Assembly (NCBI GenBank): GCA_946533175.1 | Contig: CAMNBS010000022.1 | Span: 1 to 15,722, forward strand | Source: an uncultured Clostridia bacterium | Lineage (GTDB): Bacteria > Bacillota_I > Bacilli_A > RF39 > UBA660 | Reading direction: 5' to 3' | DNA: 15,722 nucleotides | Part shown: positions 1 through 7,275 of the stretch, in pieces | Layout: the number at the start of each line of letters is the position of its first letter | How positions within the stretch are numbered: position 1 is the stretch's first letter | Made by a program: the position numbers and the translations under genes | Notes under the pieces: model-generated | Database searches by the model: none | What the model saw: the letters and a program-made list of their open reading frames with translations, nothing else | What the model was told of the DNA's origin: nothing

Positions 1-52
1 TTTTTTTGTTTTTAGAATAATATCATCTATTTAGAAAGGAGAAGATATTTTG

Positions 53-1654
53 ATGAAACAGTATACTATTGTCGAAAGTTTAGAAGAATATCAGAAAATT
101 GGTTTGTCACCAGTTTTTCTTGTTAATAATGCAAAAGTTTATCTTGAAATTATTCAAAGAATATTAGAACGTGATGATTATTATGAGATAGTATTTAAAT
201 GGTTTAGTGATGACGTAGATGTATTATCAATATCTTCTGGTGATAATGAAGTTAGTTATGAATACTATAAAATGCACATTGTTCGTGGAATAGAACTTTA
301 TTTTCAGTATATCGTTAATAGTCAGCAAGAAATAAGCGATGAATGGAAAAAGAGATATTTAACACTAAAAAAAATGGTTGATTATTCTTTATTAAAAGAC
401 AAATATCAATTTATTAATTATGAAATAGATGTTGATAATATTCATTATTCGATTAATGTTTTGAAAATGCTTAAAATAATTGAATTACCTAGAGAATTAT
501 TTGTTTTGTTATGTCGAGGAAAAAATGAATTAATTGGTGATATGCCTAAAAATCATTTTTTATATGCAATAAAACTTTTTCTTGAAGATGAAAGAATTTT
601 AAAAAGATTTCTTGTTCCTCAAAATGTTATTGATAATTATAATGATTTGGTAGATTCAGTTAATGTAGACCTAGAAGCTCTTAATAAATATTTAATTACG
701 GTTGATACTTTGTATCAGAAAGTAAGTATTAATGAAGAATTATATCAAGCGTTGATAGAAGGAACTGATGGTCTTACTATCCTTGAAAAAGCTATTTATA
801 TTTATATAAAAATGTGTCGATTATTAACTTATAATGAAGAATACTATGCCTTTAATCAACAAGGTAAAGTATCTTTAAAGCATCAAGATATTAACTATAT
901 ACAGTCAATAAACTTAACTAATAACGAAGTTGTATGCTTTGAGTTTAATTTAATATATAGTTTTATATTAAATAAGTTAGGAATAAACTTTAAAAGTAAT
1001 TATTTAAAATGTAATGGTGAAGAATATGGAAAAGGTCATGTTAATATGTGTTTCCGTTGTGGTAAATATTTAATTAGTATTGATCCATGTGCCTCTATTA
1101 TTACTAGTGATATGATGCAGGCTAAATTGAATCAACCATTATCAGGAATTAAATGCTTTAATCAAAATAGTCAAACAAGACAGGAATTTCAGCATATGGT
1201 TATGCAAATCTATAAATTGTTTGATAAAAGAAAACATTATAATTTTAATGATTTAATATCTCAAAAAAGTTTTTATGAAAGATTACAAATTTTTTTTGAG
1301 AGAGTTAATAGTATTAATTTAAAAGGAATTGATGGAATATCATACTTTTTTTATGTTCGAAGTAAGCTTTTTAATAGTGAAGAAAGGTCTAAGATGTTAC
1401 CTGTTAGTATTATTCGTAATGATAATACTAAAAATAAGTTAGAAATGGTTTTAATTATCTTAACTGTAATTAGTGATAAAAATATGTATTACTGTTATTC
1501 TCCACAGAATGGTTTAATTGTGGTTGAATTAGAGGATTTGCAAAGAATGTTTGATTTACATATATTTAATTATATTGGTTCTAATAAGCCTAAAATACCT
1601 GGTATTATTGAAAGAGAAATATCTTCTGATAAGGTTAAAGTTTATAAAAAATAA
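53..1654 (+). CDS. Uncharacterised protein with transglutaminase-like Cys-His-Asp core
   Basis: The protein has 533 residues from ATG 53. A TTG at 50 is an in-frame alternative: the AAAGGAG site at 35-41 leaves 8 nt to TTG and 11 nt to ATG, so the start is uncertain by one codon. There is no signal peptide or membrane helix, so it is probably cytosolic. A segment near residues 240-350 has the order of a transglutaminase-like/papain-fold core: a helix beginning with Cys295 (VVCFEFNLIYSFILNKLGI), His329 in GHVNM, and Asp344 in SIDPCA, spaced 34 and 15 residues apart. That layout is typical of transglutaminase-like cysteine hydrolases. The first 240 and last 190 residues match nothing I recognise. 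It is followed at once by the CIRCE-controlled promoter, so it is probably a separate transcription unit. Peptide hydrolysis or amide transfer is only inferred; the substrate is unknown. Confidence 0.6.
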   Translation: MKQYTIVESLEEYQKIGLSPVFLVNNAKVYLEIIQRILERDDYYEIVFKWFSDDVDVLSISSGDNEVSYEYYKMHIVRGIELYFQYIVNSQQEISDEWKKRYLTLKKMVDYSLLKDKYQFINYEIDVDNIHYSINVLKMLKIIELPRELFVLLCRGKNELIGDMPKNHFLYAIKLFLEDERILKRFLVPQNVIDNYNDLVDSVNVDLEALNKYLITVDTLYQKVSINEELYQALIEGTDGLTILEKAIYIYIKMCRLLTYNEEYYAFNQQGKVSLKHQDINYIQSINLTNNEVVCFEFNLIYSFILNKLGINFKSNYLKCNGEEYGKGHVNMCFRCGKYLISIDPCASIITSDMMQAKLNQPLSGIKCFNQNSQTRQEFQHMVMQIYKLFDKRKHYNFNDLISQKSFYERLQIFFERVNSINLKGIDGISYFFYVRSKLFNSEERSKMLPVSIIRNDNTKNKLEMVLIILTVISDKNMYYCYSPQNGLIVVELEDLQRMFDLHIFNYIGSNKPKIPGIIEREISSDKVKVYKK

Positions 1655-1660
1655 AAAAAG

Positions 1661-1687
1661 TTAGCACTCACTATTGACAACTGCTAA
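1661..1687 (+). promoter_or_regulatory. CIRCE operator (HrcA binding site)
   Basis: An inverted repeat with the CIRCE layout 9-9-9. The left arm TTAGCACTC matches the consensus completely. The spacer is ACTATTGAC. The right arm AACTGCTAA matches GAGTGCTAA at 7 of 9 positions. It overlaps the -35 hexamer of the htpG promoter, where a bound HrcA repressor would block RNA polymerase. Confidence 0.88.
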
Positions 1688-1702
1688 AAATAGTACTATG
1701 AT
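1674..1702 (+). promoter_or_regulatory. Sigma-A promoter of htpG-hsp20
   Basis: TTGACA at 1674-1679, a 17-nt spacer, and TATGAT at 1697-1702. The expected start near 1709 gives a leader of about 20 nt with AAAGGAG at 1717-1723. The -35 box sits inside the CIRCE element. Confidence 0.85.
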
Positions 1703-1728
1703 TATTTTGTAAACAAAAAGGAGAGACT

Positions 1729-3582
1729 ATGAAGAAGAAAGAATTTAAAACAGAATCAAAGAAAATATTAAATATGATGATAAACTCTATTTACACCAAT
1801 GAAGAAATCTTTTTACGTGAGTTAATTTCAAATGCTTCAGATGCTTTGGACAAACTTTATTATCGTTCTTTAACGGATAAAAATATCGAAGTTAAAAGAG
1901 AAGATTTAAGAATCAAGATTGATTTTGATAAAAAGAATCGTACTATTACAATTAGTGATAATGGTATTGGTATGACAAAAGAAGAACTAGAGAATAATCT
2001 TGGTACAATTGCCAAAAGTGGTAGTGAATTATTTAAACTAGAGAACAATAAATTGGAAGATATTGATATTATTGGACAATTTGGTGTTGGTTTTTATTCT
2101 AGTTTTATGGTAAGTAGTAGTGTTGATGTATTAAGTAGAAGTATTGATAGTACAGATGCTTATTTATGGCAAAGTGATGGAGCTGATGGTTATACTATTA
2201 GCGATGCTTCAAAGGAAGATTATGGTACTGTAATTACATTACATTTAAAAAATGATGATGAAAATCATGAATATAGTGAATATTTAGATAGTTATAATTT
2301 AGAAAGGATTATAAAAAAATATTCTGATTATATAACTTATCCGATTGTTATGGAAAAAGAAGTAACTAAAGATAATAAAACTCAAAAAGAAGAAGTAACA
2401 ATTAATAGTATGGTTCCAATATGGAAGAAGAATAAAAAAGATGTACAAGATGACGATTATAATAATTTTTATAAAGATCGTTACTATGATTATGAAAATC
2501 CTTTACATGTTATTAAAAGTAAAGTTGAAGGATTAGTTTCATATGATGCTTTATTATTTATTCCAAGCCATGCAAAAGAAAATTATTATAGCAAAGAATA
2601 TGAAAAAGGTTTAGAGCTTTTCTCTCGTGGTGTTTTAATCACTAATCGTTGTGAAGATCTATTACCTGATTATTTTGGATTTGTAAAAGGTATTATTGAT
2701 AGTGAAGATATTGATCTTAATATATCAAGAGAGACTCTTCAAAAGAATCATCAAGTTAGAAGTATTGAAAAAAGTATTGAAACAAAAATAAAAAAAGAAT
2801 TATTGGATCTTTTGAAGAATAAAAGAGATGATTATGAAAAGTTCTTTAAAGAATTTGGTAATAGTATTAAATACGGCATTTATCAAAGTTTTGGAATGAA
2901 TAAAGAATTATTACAAGATTTACTTTTGTTTTCGTCAAGTCATGATGATAAAATGACTACATTACAAGAATATAAAGATCGTTTAGTTGGTGAAGATAAT
3001 AAAATATATTATGCCAGTGGTGAATCCATTAGTAAAATTAAGATGATGCCACAAGTAGAAAATATGCTTAATAAGGGTCATGAAGTATTATTTTTAACAG
3101 ATTATTTAGATGAATTCGTTATTAAGACAATGCATAAATATGAAGAATTAGAATTTGTTAATGTTCAGGATGATGACAAATTAGAAGAAGTAAATGATGA
3201 AGTTAAAAAAATTAATGAAGATAATAAAGATTTATTAACTTTAATGAAAGAAACTATTAAAGTTAGTGATGTTAAGTTTAGTGATAAATTAAATAATCAT
3301 CCAGTATCTTTATCATCGACAGGTGATATTTCTCTTGAAATGGAAAAAGTCTTACATGCAATGCCAAATAGTGAGAATGTTGAGGCTAATAAAGTATTGA
3401 CAATTAATATTAATCATCCGGTGTATAAAAAGATTTTAGAATTACATAATAAAAAAGAGGATGATGAATTAAAGAAATATACTAAAGTATTATATGATAT
3501 GGCGTTACTTATTAACGGCTTATCAGTAATTGATCCAAATGAATTAACAAATATGGTATGTGATATAATATCGAAAGAGTAA
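1729..3582 (+). CDS. htpG: Chaperone protein HtpG (bacterial Hsp90)
   Basis: The protein has 617 residues, the usual length for bacterial Hsp90. The N-terminal GHKL ATPase is complete: FLRELISNASDA with the catalytic Glu31 and Asn35, DNGIGM at 77-82, GQFGVGFYSSFM at 116-127 and GTVITL at 166-171. The middle domain carries the conserved arginine Arg334 in NISRETLQ, which reaches the ATP gamma-phosphate in this family. The remainder is the C-terminal dimerisation domain without the eukaryotic MEEVD tail. It is a cytosolic ATP-dependent chaperone that remodels client proteins with DnaK. Its start is set by AAAGGAG 5 nt before ATG. It is the first gene of an operon with hsp20, 22 nt downstream, under a CIRCE-overlapped promoter. 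HrcA control of htpG is unlike Bacillus subtilis, where htpG lies outside the HrcA regulon. Confidence 0.98.
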   Translation: MKKKEFKTESKKILNMMINSIYTNEEIFLRELISNASDALDKLYYRSLTDKNIEVKREDLRIKIDFDKKNRTITISDNGIGMTKEELENNLGTIAKSGSELFKLENNKLEDIDIIGQFGVGFYSSFMVSSSVDVLSRSIDSTDAYLWQSDGADGYTISDASKEDYGTVITLHLKNDDENHEYSEYLDSYNLERIIKKYSDYITYPIVMEKEVTKDNKTQKEEVTINSMVPIWKKNKKDVQDDDYNNFYKDRYYDYENPLHVIKSKVEGLVSYDALLFIPSHAKENYYSKEYEKGLELFSRGVLITNRCEDLLPDYFGFVKGIIDSEDIDLNISRETLQKNHQVRSIEKSIETKIKKELLDLLKNKRDDYEKFFKEFGNSIKYGIYQSFGMNKELLQDLLLFSSSHDDKMTTLQEYKDRLVGEDNKIYYASGESISKIKMMPQVENMLNKGHEVLFLTDYLDEFVIKTMHKYEELEFVNVQDDDKLEEVNDEVKKINEDNKDLLTLMKETIKVSDVKFSDKLNNHPVSLSSTGDISLEMEKVLHAMPNSENVEANKVLTININHPVYKKILELHNKKEDDELKKYTKVLYDMALLINGLSVIDPNELTNMVCDIISKE

Positions 3583-3604
3583 TAATAGAAAAGGAGTGAT
3601 GTTT

Positions 3605-3976
3605 ATGTTACCTAGTAGATTTTATGAAGATATGTTAGACGAAGTTGATTTCAGTAAAGGAATGAAATGTGATATTTACGAAAAAGATGGTAATTATCAT
3701 GTTGAAATGGATCTTCCTGGGTATAAAAAGAATGAAATCAAAATAGAATGTCATAAGGGAACTTTAAAAATATCTGCGAAGAAAGAATTTCATAAAGATG
3801 AACATGAAGGAAAGAAATTCTTAAGACATGAAAGACGTTACAATAATATGGAAAGATCATTTTATCTTGGCGATATTGATGAAGAGAATATTCATGCATC
3901 ATATGAAGATGGAATATTAAAAGTTGTTGTTCCTGAAAAAGCAGAACAGGCAAAAAAAGTAATATCTATTGATTAA
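3605..3976 (+). CDS. Small heat shock protein, Hsp20/alpha-crystallin family
   Basis: The protein has 123 residues from ATG 3605, which lies 8 nt after AAGGAG (3591-3596). The GTG at 3596 and ATG at 3599 upstream overlap or crowd that site and are not used. After a short N-terminal arm, the alpha-crystallin domain runs from about residue 20 to 115. It contains the strand YHVEMDLPGYKKNEIKI and the signature A-S-Y-E-D-G-I-L-K-V near the end. The C-terminal I-S-I is the I-x-I motif that links dimers into oligomers. It acts as an ATP-independent holdase that keeps unfolding proteins soluble until the Hsp70/Hsp90 machines take over. It is the second gene of the CIRCE-controlled operon, 22 nt after htpG, and is followed by a terminator. 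Confidence 0.95.
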   Translation: MLPSRFYEDMLDEVDFSKGMKCDIYEKDGNYHVEMDLPGYKKNEIKIECHKGTLKISAKKEFHKDEHEGKKFLRHERRYNNMERSFYLGDIDEENIHASYEDGILKVVVPEKAEQAKKVISID

Positions 3977-4010
3977 ACAAAAAGGCTACAAAAGTAGTCT
4001 TTTTTTGTTT
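3977..4010 (+). terminator. Terminator of the htpG-hsp20 operon
   Basis: The stem AAAGGCTAC / GTAGTCTTT contains one G-T wobble and an AAAA loop. It can be extended by A-T pairs on both sides, and a run of seven T follows. It lies directly after the hsp20 stop codon. Confidence 0.85.
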
Positions 4011-4062
4011 CTTTTCTTGCGAAATATATTAAATTATTATAAAATTAGTATGGGAGATAAGA

Positions 4063-4713
4063 ATGAAGGAAAAAAAGCCAGTTTCAAGATATATTTACAT
4101 TGCATTAATTATAATAATTATTTTTGGAATTTTATTAGCTGTTGGTAAAAATGTTAAAAGAAATGATACTAAAACTATGGAAGATGCCTTATTATTGGGT
4201 GAAGAAAAATATTTAGAATTCTTATGGGTTGTTGATGGTGCTTTTAATGATTCACGATATAATAATGAATCTTTTAGTGTTAATGGTAAAAAAATGAAAG
4301 ATGAGTATAAATTATTTAGTTGTACTTATGAAAAGAATAAAAAGACCTGTATGGCAACAAAGTTTGAAGAAGCTTTTGCTCATTTATTCGCTAGTAATAT
4401 TGATTATGATAAAGTATATGGTGATGGATTATCTTTTAAGTGGTATGAAGAAAAAGATGGAAAATATTATTTTAGTAATATGAATACCTGTAATGCTAGT
4501 AGAATGAGTAAGGATCAAGAAATTAAGGTTGAGGAAATTAACGATAATATGATTACTTATACAGTATCTTTTACGGATAATATTTCGACAGGTACTTATC
4601 TAGGTAATCATCAATATCATAAAAAGTTTGTTTTAGTTTTAGAAAAAGGGGAGTGGAAGGTAAGTAAAGCGTATTATCATGATCCATGTTTTATGGATTA
4701 TAATCTGGAATAA
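4063..4713 (+). CDS. Membrane-anchored exported protein of unknown function
   Basis: The protein has 216 residues. ATG 4063 follows GGGAG by 6 nt. A short basic head (KEKK...R) and a hydrophobic segment at about residues 9-27 form an N-terminal anchor without a clear cleavage site or lipobox. About 185 residues would then lie outside the membrane. The exported part has four cysteines, in FSC, KTC, NTC and DPC, an even number compatible with two disulfides. It ends in a beta-rich stretch (HKKFVLVLEKGEWKVSKAYYHDP) reminiscent of an NTF2-like or lipoprotein-type fold, but I cannot assign a family. It stands alone: the hsp20 terminator precedes it, and mtaB begins 61 nt later with its own promoter-like sequence. 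A possible weak promoter is TTGCGA 4017-4022 and TATAAA 4038-4043, with a short 15-nt spacer. Confidence 0.75.
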   Translation: MKEKKPVSRYIYIALIIIIIFGILLAVGKNVKRNDTKTMEDALLLGEEKYLEFLWVVDGAFNDSRYNNESFSVNGKKMKDEYKLFSCTYEKNKKTCMATKFEEAFAHLFASNIDYDKVYGDGLSFKWYEEKDGKYYFSNMNTCNASRMSKDQEIKVEEINDNMITYTVSFTDNISTGTYLGNHQYHKKFVLVLEKGEWKVSKAYYHDPCFMDYNLE

Positions 4714-4722
4714 AAATAATTC

Positions 4723-4751
4723 GTGCAATTTTTCATCGCTTATGATAAAAT
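4723..4751 (+). promoter_or_regulatory. Probable promoter of mtaB
   Basis: TAAAAT at 4746-4751 is preceded by TGA, which makes an extended -10. GTGCAA at 4723-4728 is a weak -35 at 17 nt. It fits the start of the mtaB-dCMP deaminase pair. Confidence 0.45.
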
Positions 4752-4774
4752 ACTCATGAATGTGTGGTGGAAGG

Positions 4775-6058
4775 ATGAAAGTTAAAGGAATCTGTCTAGG
4801 ATGTAAAGTTAATACTTACGAACTTGAATTTATTATAAATAAGTTTAAAGAGAAAAATTATGAGATAGTCCAAGATAATGAAAGTGCCGATATTTATGTC
4901 ATTAATACTTGTAGTGTAACCAATATGTCGGATGTTAAAAGTCGAAAGGTAATCAATCGTGTTATAAGAGAAAATCCTCAAGCATGTATTGTTGTTATGG
5001 GATGTATGATAGAAGCTAATCGTGATTATCAAAATGATGGTATAAGTATAATAATTGGCAATAAAGATAAAAATAAAGTTGTTTTTTTAGTAGAAGAATA
5101 TTTGAAAAATCACCAAAAAATAAAAAAATTGTATCAAGATTTTGATAGTGAGTTTGAGGATATGTTTATTGAGAATATGCCTGGAAGAACAAGGGCTTTT
5201 GTTAAAATACAAGATGGTTGCGAAAATTTTTGTTCTTATTGTATTATTCCATATACTCGAGGAAAATGTCGAAGTAAAGATAAAGCTAAAGTTATTGATG
5301 AAGTAACCAGTTTAATAAATAATGGATATAAAGAAATTGTTTTAACCGGTATTCATACTGGTCATTATGGTGAAGATGGTGAGACGTCTTTTCCAGATTT
5401 ATTAAAGGAATTAGTTGAGTTAAAAGGGTTAGATAGATTAAGAATATCTTCTATTGAAATAACCGAATTAAATGATGATTTTCTAGATGTTTTAAAGAAT
5501 AATGATGTAATAGTATCACATCTTCATATTCCACTTCAAGCTGGAAGCGATAAAATTTTATCTTTGATGAATCGTAAATATGATAAAAATTATTATGCCA
5601 AAAAAATAGAAAAAATTCGCATTATTCGACCAGATATTTCTATTACAACGGATATTATTGTTGGGTTTCCTGATGAGAGTGAGGAAGATTTTTTAGAGAC
5701 TATGTCTTTTGCTAGGCAAATAGGATTTAGTAAAATTCACGTATTTCCATATTCTAGAAGAAGTGGTACTAAAGCAGATTTAATGCCAAATCAAATAGAT
5801 GAATCAATAAAAAAAGAACGGGTTAAAAGATTAATGGCATTGAGTGATGAATTAGAAAAAAAATATTTAGAAAAGTTTATTGGTCAAAAGATGGAAGTAT
5901 TAATTGAAAAATCATTAGATAATTATTCGGTAGGTCACACAGGTAATTATCTTAAAGTAGAAGTTAATAAACCATTAGAAAGAAATAGTATTGTAAAGGT
6001 AATAATAACCAAAAAAATTGATAATTATTTAGAAGGAGAAGTTTTAAATGGAAATTAA
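4775..6058 (+). CDS. mtaB: tRNA (N6-L-threonylcarbamoyladenosine37-C2)-methylthiotransferase
   Basis: A radical-SAM enzyme that adds a methylthio group to t6A37 of ANN-decoding tRNAs, giving ms2t6A. The protein has 427 residues from ATG 4775. An ATG at 4760 is in frame but has no ribosome site, whereas GGTG 5 nt before 4775 does, and the family begins MKV...LGCKVN. The N-terminal UPF0004 domain has Cys10, Cys46 (NTCSVT) and Cys77 (MGCM) for the auxiliary cluster. The radical-SAM cluster motif is Cys149-x3-Cys153-x2-Cys156 (CENFCSYC), followed by IIPYTRG. A TRAM RNA-binding domain occupies about residues 368-427. LGCKVN and the GIHTGHYG motif favour MtaB over MiaB or RimO. Its 3' end overlaps the dCMP deaminase gene by 11 nt, so the two are probably co-translated. 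Confidence 0.93.
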   Translation: MKVKGICLGCKVNTYELEFIINKFKEKNYEIVQDNESADIYVINTCSVTNMSDVKSRKVINRVIRENPQACIVVMGCMIEANRDYQNDGISIIIGNKDKNKVVFLVEEYLKNHQKIKKLYQDFDSEFEDMFIENMPGRTRAFVKIQDGCENFCSYCIIPYTRGKCRSKDKAKVIDEVTSLINNGYKEIVLTGIHTGHYGEDGETSFPDLLKELVELKGLDRLRISSIEITELNDDFLDVLKNNDVIVSHLHIPLQAGSDKILSLMNRKYDKNYYAKKIEKIRIIRPDISITTDIIVGFPDESEEDFLETMSFARQIGFSKIHVFPYSRRSGTKADLMPNQIDESIKKERVKRLMALSDELEKKYLEKFIGQKMEVLIEKSLDNYSVGHTGNYLKVEVNKPLERNSIVKVIITKKIDNYLEGEVLNGN

Positions 6059-6551
6059 TAAGCAGAGAAAAGATTATTTAAGTTGGGATGAATATTTTAT
6101 GGCTATTGCCAAGCTATCTAGTATGCGTAGTAAAGATCCGTCAACACAAGTTGGGTCTTGTATTGTTGGAGGGGATAATCGAATTTTATCAATTGGTTAT
6201 AATGGAGCTCCGAATGGTTTTCAGGATATCGAATTTCCTTGGTCCAGAGAAGGAGATATGCAAAATACTAAATATGCTTATGTTTGCCATAGTGAAATGA
6301 ATGCCATTTTAAATTATCGTGGTTCAAGAAAAGATTTGGAAAATTCACGCATTTATGTCGATTTATTTCCTTGTAATGAATGTGCTAAACTAATTATTCA
6401 AAGTGGAATTAAGGAAGTTATTTATATTTGTGATAAATATAAAAATAGCGATAGTACTAAAATTAGTAAAGCTATGTTTGATAAATGTGGTGTTAAATAT
6501 CATATGCTAAATATTGATAAAAAAATTGAGATAGTTTTAAATAATGATTAA
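6048..6551 (+). CDS. Deoxycytidylate (dCMP) deaminase
   Basis: Converts dCMP to dUMP, the substrate of thymidylate synthase, using a catalytic zinc. The protein has 167 residues; ATG 6048 is 9 nt after AAGGAG, which lies inside mtaB. Zinc and catalytic residues are His81 and Glu83 (CHSEMNAIL) and Cys109/Cys112 in PCNEC. DPSTQVG and GYNGAPNG form the substrate pocket. A serine replaces the more usual alanine between His and Glu. By memory, the stretch LFPCNECAKLIIQSGIKEVIY and the later DKY..SD closely follow vertebrate DCTD and T4 dCMP deaminase, and the second zinc-binding insertion typical of Bacillus ComEB is absent. If it behaves like those relatives it would be a dCTP-activated, dTTP-inhibited enzyme; this is inference. 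The gene overlaps mtaB by 11 nt, and the thrS-operon promoter starts just after its stop. Confidence 0.93.
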   Translation: MEINKQRKDYLSWDEYFMAIAKLSSMRSKDPSTQVGSCIVGGDNRILSIGYNGAPNGFQDIEFPWSREGDMQNTKYAYVCHSEMNAILNYRGSRKDLENSRIYVDLFPCNECAKLIIQSGIKEVIYICDKYKNSDSTKISKAMFDKCGVKYHMLNIDKKIEIVLNND

Positions 6552-6557
6552 TATTAA

Positions 6558-6585
6558 TTGACAAACATTTATAGAGTGTTATAAT
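6558..6585 (+). promoter_or_regulatory. Promoter of the T-box/thrS operon
   Basis: Consensus TTGACA (6558-6563), 16-nt spacer and consensus TATAAT (6580-6585), with TG one base upstream, so it is an extended -10 promoter. Transcription would begin near 6592 and read the T-box leader. It is the strongest-looking promoter in the window. Confidence 0.9.
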
Positions 6586-6591
6586 AAAAAT

Positions 6592-6787
6592 GTAAATATT
6601 TTGATTAGGACGAGACTGCTTAAAAGTTGTTTAGAGAGTTAGTGGTTGGTGAGAACTAATGAATAATTAAGTAAGCTACTACCTATGAATAGGATAATTA
6701 AAAGTTATTCCGGTTTTAACCGTTATGTTAATTAAGTAAATAAAGGGATGGTACCGTCTTATTGACTCCTTACTATCTCTTTTTTTG
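6592..6787 (+). promoter_or_regulatory. T-box riboswitch, threonine-specific by context
   Basis: A leader RNA that senses uncharged tRNA. The T-box core TGGTACCG is at 6749-6756. Stem I base helix: 6599-6607 with 6695-6703. The helix above the specifier loop is 6618-6622 with 6672-6676. The 3' side of that loop holds ACT (6678-6680) and ACC (6681-6683), both threonine codons; ACC is my preferred specifier. A small hairpin CGGT/ACCG at 6711-6722 could be stem III. Antiterminator: AAGG 6743-6746 with CCTT 6768-6771, plus GTC 6756-6758 with GAC 6764-6766, leaving the seven-base bulge. Low charged threonine tRNA should favour read-through into the downstream gene and thrS. Confidence 0.9.
6742..6787 (+). 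terminator. T-box regulatory terminator
   Basis: AAAGGGATGGT (6742-6752) can pair with ACTATCTCTTT (6772-6782) through 9 Watson-Crick and 2 G-T pairs, followed by the rest of a T run ending at 6786. It uses the same upstream strand as the antiterminator, so the two structures exclude each other. Confidence 0.7.
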
Positions 6788-6804
6788 TGGGGGGAAGTGA
6801 TTCA

Positions 6805-7275
6805 ATGAAAACGATTGATTTAATAAGTTTTTTGCATAATTATTATGGTATATATCATACTTCATTACGAAGAGAAAGAATAACGCACGCTGATATAAAA
6901 CTTTTATTTCCCTATATTCGGACATGTAAGTATGAAGATGTTTATCCTGAAGATATAGTTAGAGGCTTGGTTTTAGGAGTTTATGATCGGACCAATCGGA
7001 TTGTTTATTATTATAATCCCCATCTAATTGTTGAACAATTTGAAGAAGATGAGTTAACTGATGATGAAGAGTTTTCTTTTGAAATTGATGATTATACTTT
7101 ATTATCAAAAGATGAATTACTTAAAATTCGACGAAGATTGCGGTTAGAAGGACATAAACGACAAGCTTTGATGATTACCAAATTAATACGCAAAAAGAAA
7201 CAAGAAGAACCACTAGAATATCGTAAAAAGAAAGAAAAATTATTATTAAAGGAGAGAAGTTATGATAAATATTAA
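6805..7275 (+). CDS. Unrecognised protein in the threonine T-box operon
   Basis: The protein has 156 residues from ATG 6805, which has a weak AAGTGA-type ribosome site 4 nt upstream. An in-frame GTG at 6787 lies at the terminator T-run and is unlikely as the start. There is no signal peptide or membrane helix. The N-terminal half (about 1-75) has mixed hydrophobic and aromatic residues (HNYYGIYHT, YYYNPH). An acidic middle (EEDELTDDEEFSFEIDD) follows. The last 50 residues are very basic and probably helical (LLKIRRRLRLEGHKRQALMITKLIRKKK...). A basic tail of this kind could bind RNA or another polyanion, but I know no family for it and give no function. It is the first gene after the T-box and overlaps thrS by 14 nt, so its expression should rise when threonyl-tRNA is short. 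It is not a displaced TGS domain as far as I can see. Confidence 0.85.
   Translation: MKTIDLISFLHNYYGIYHTSLRRERITHADIKLLFPYIRTCKYEDVYPEDIVRGLVLGVYDRTNRIVYYYNPHLIVEQFEEDELTDDEEFSFEIDDYTLLSKDELLKIRRRLRLEGHKRQALMITKLIRKKKQEEPLEYRKKKEKLLLKERSYDKY

Noticed and set aside
4796..5032. Open frame of 78 codons on the - strand inside mtaB
   Set aside because: It is antisense to conserved cysteine motifs of mtaB and has no initiation signals.
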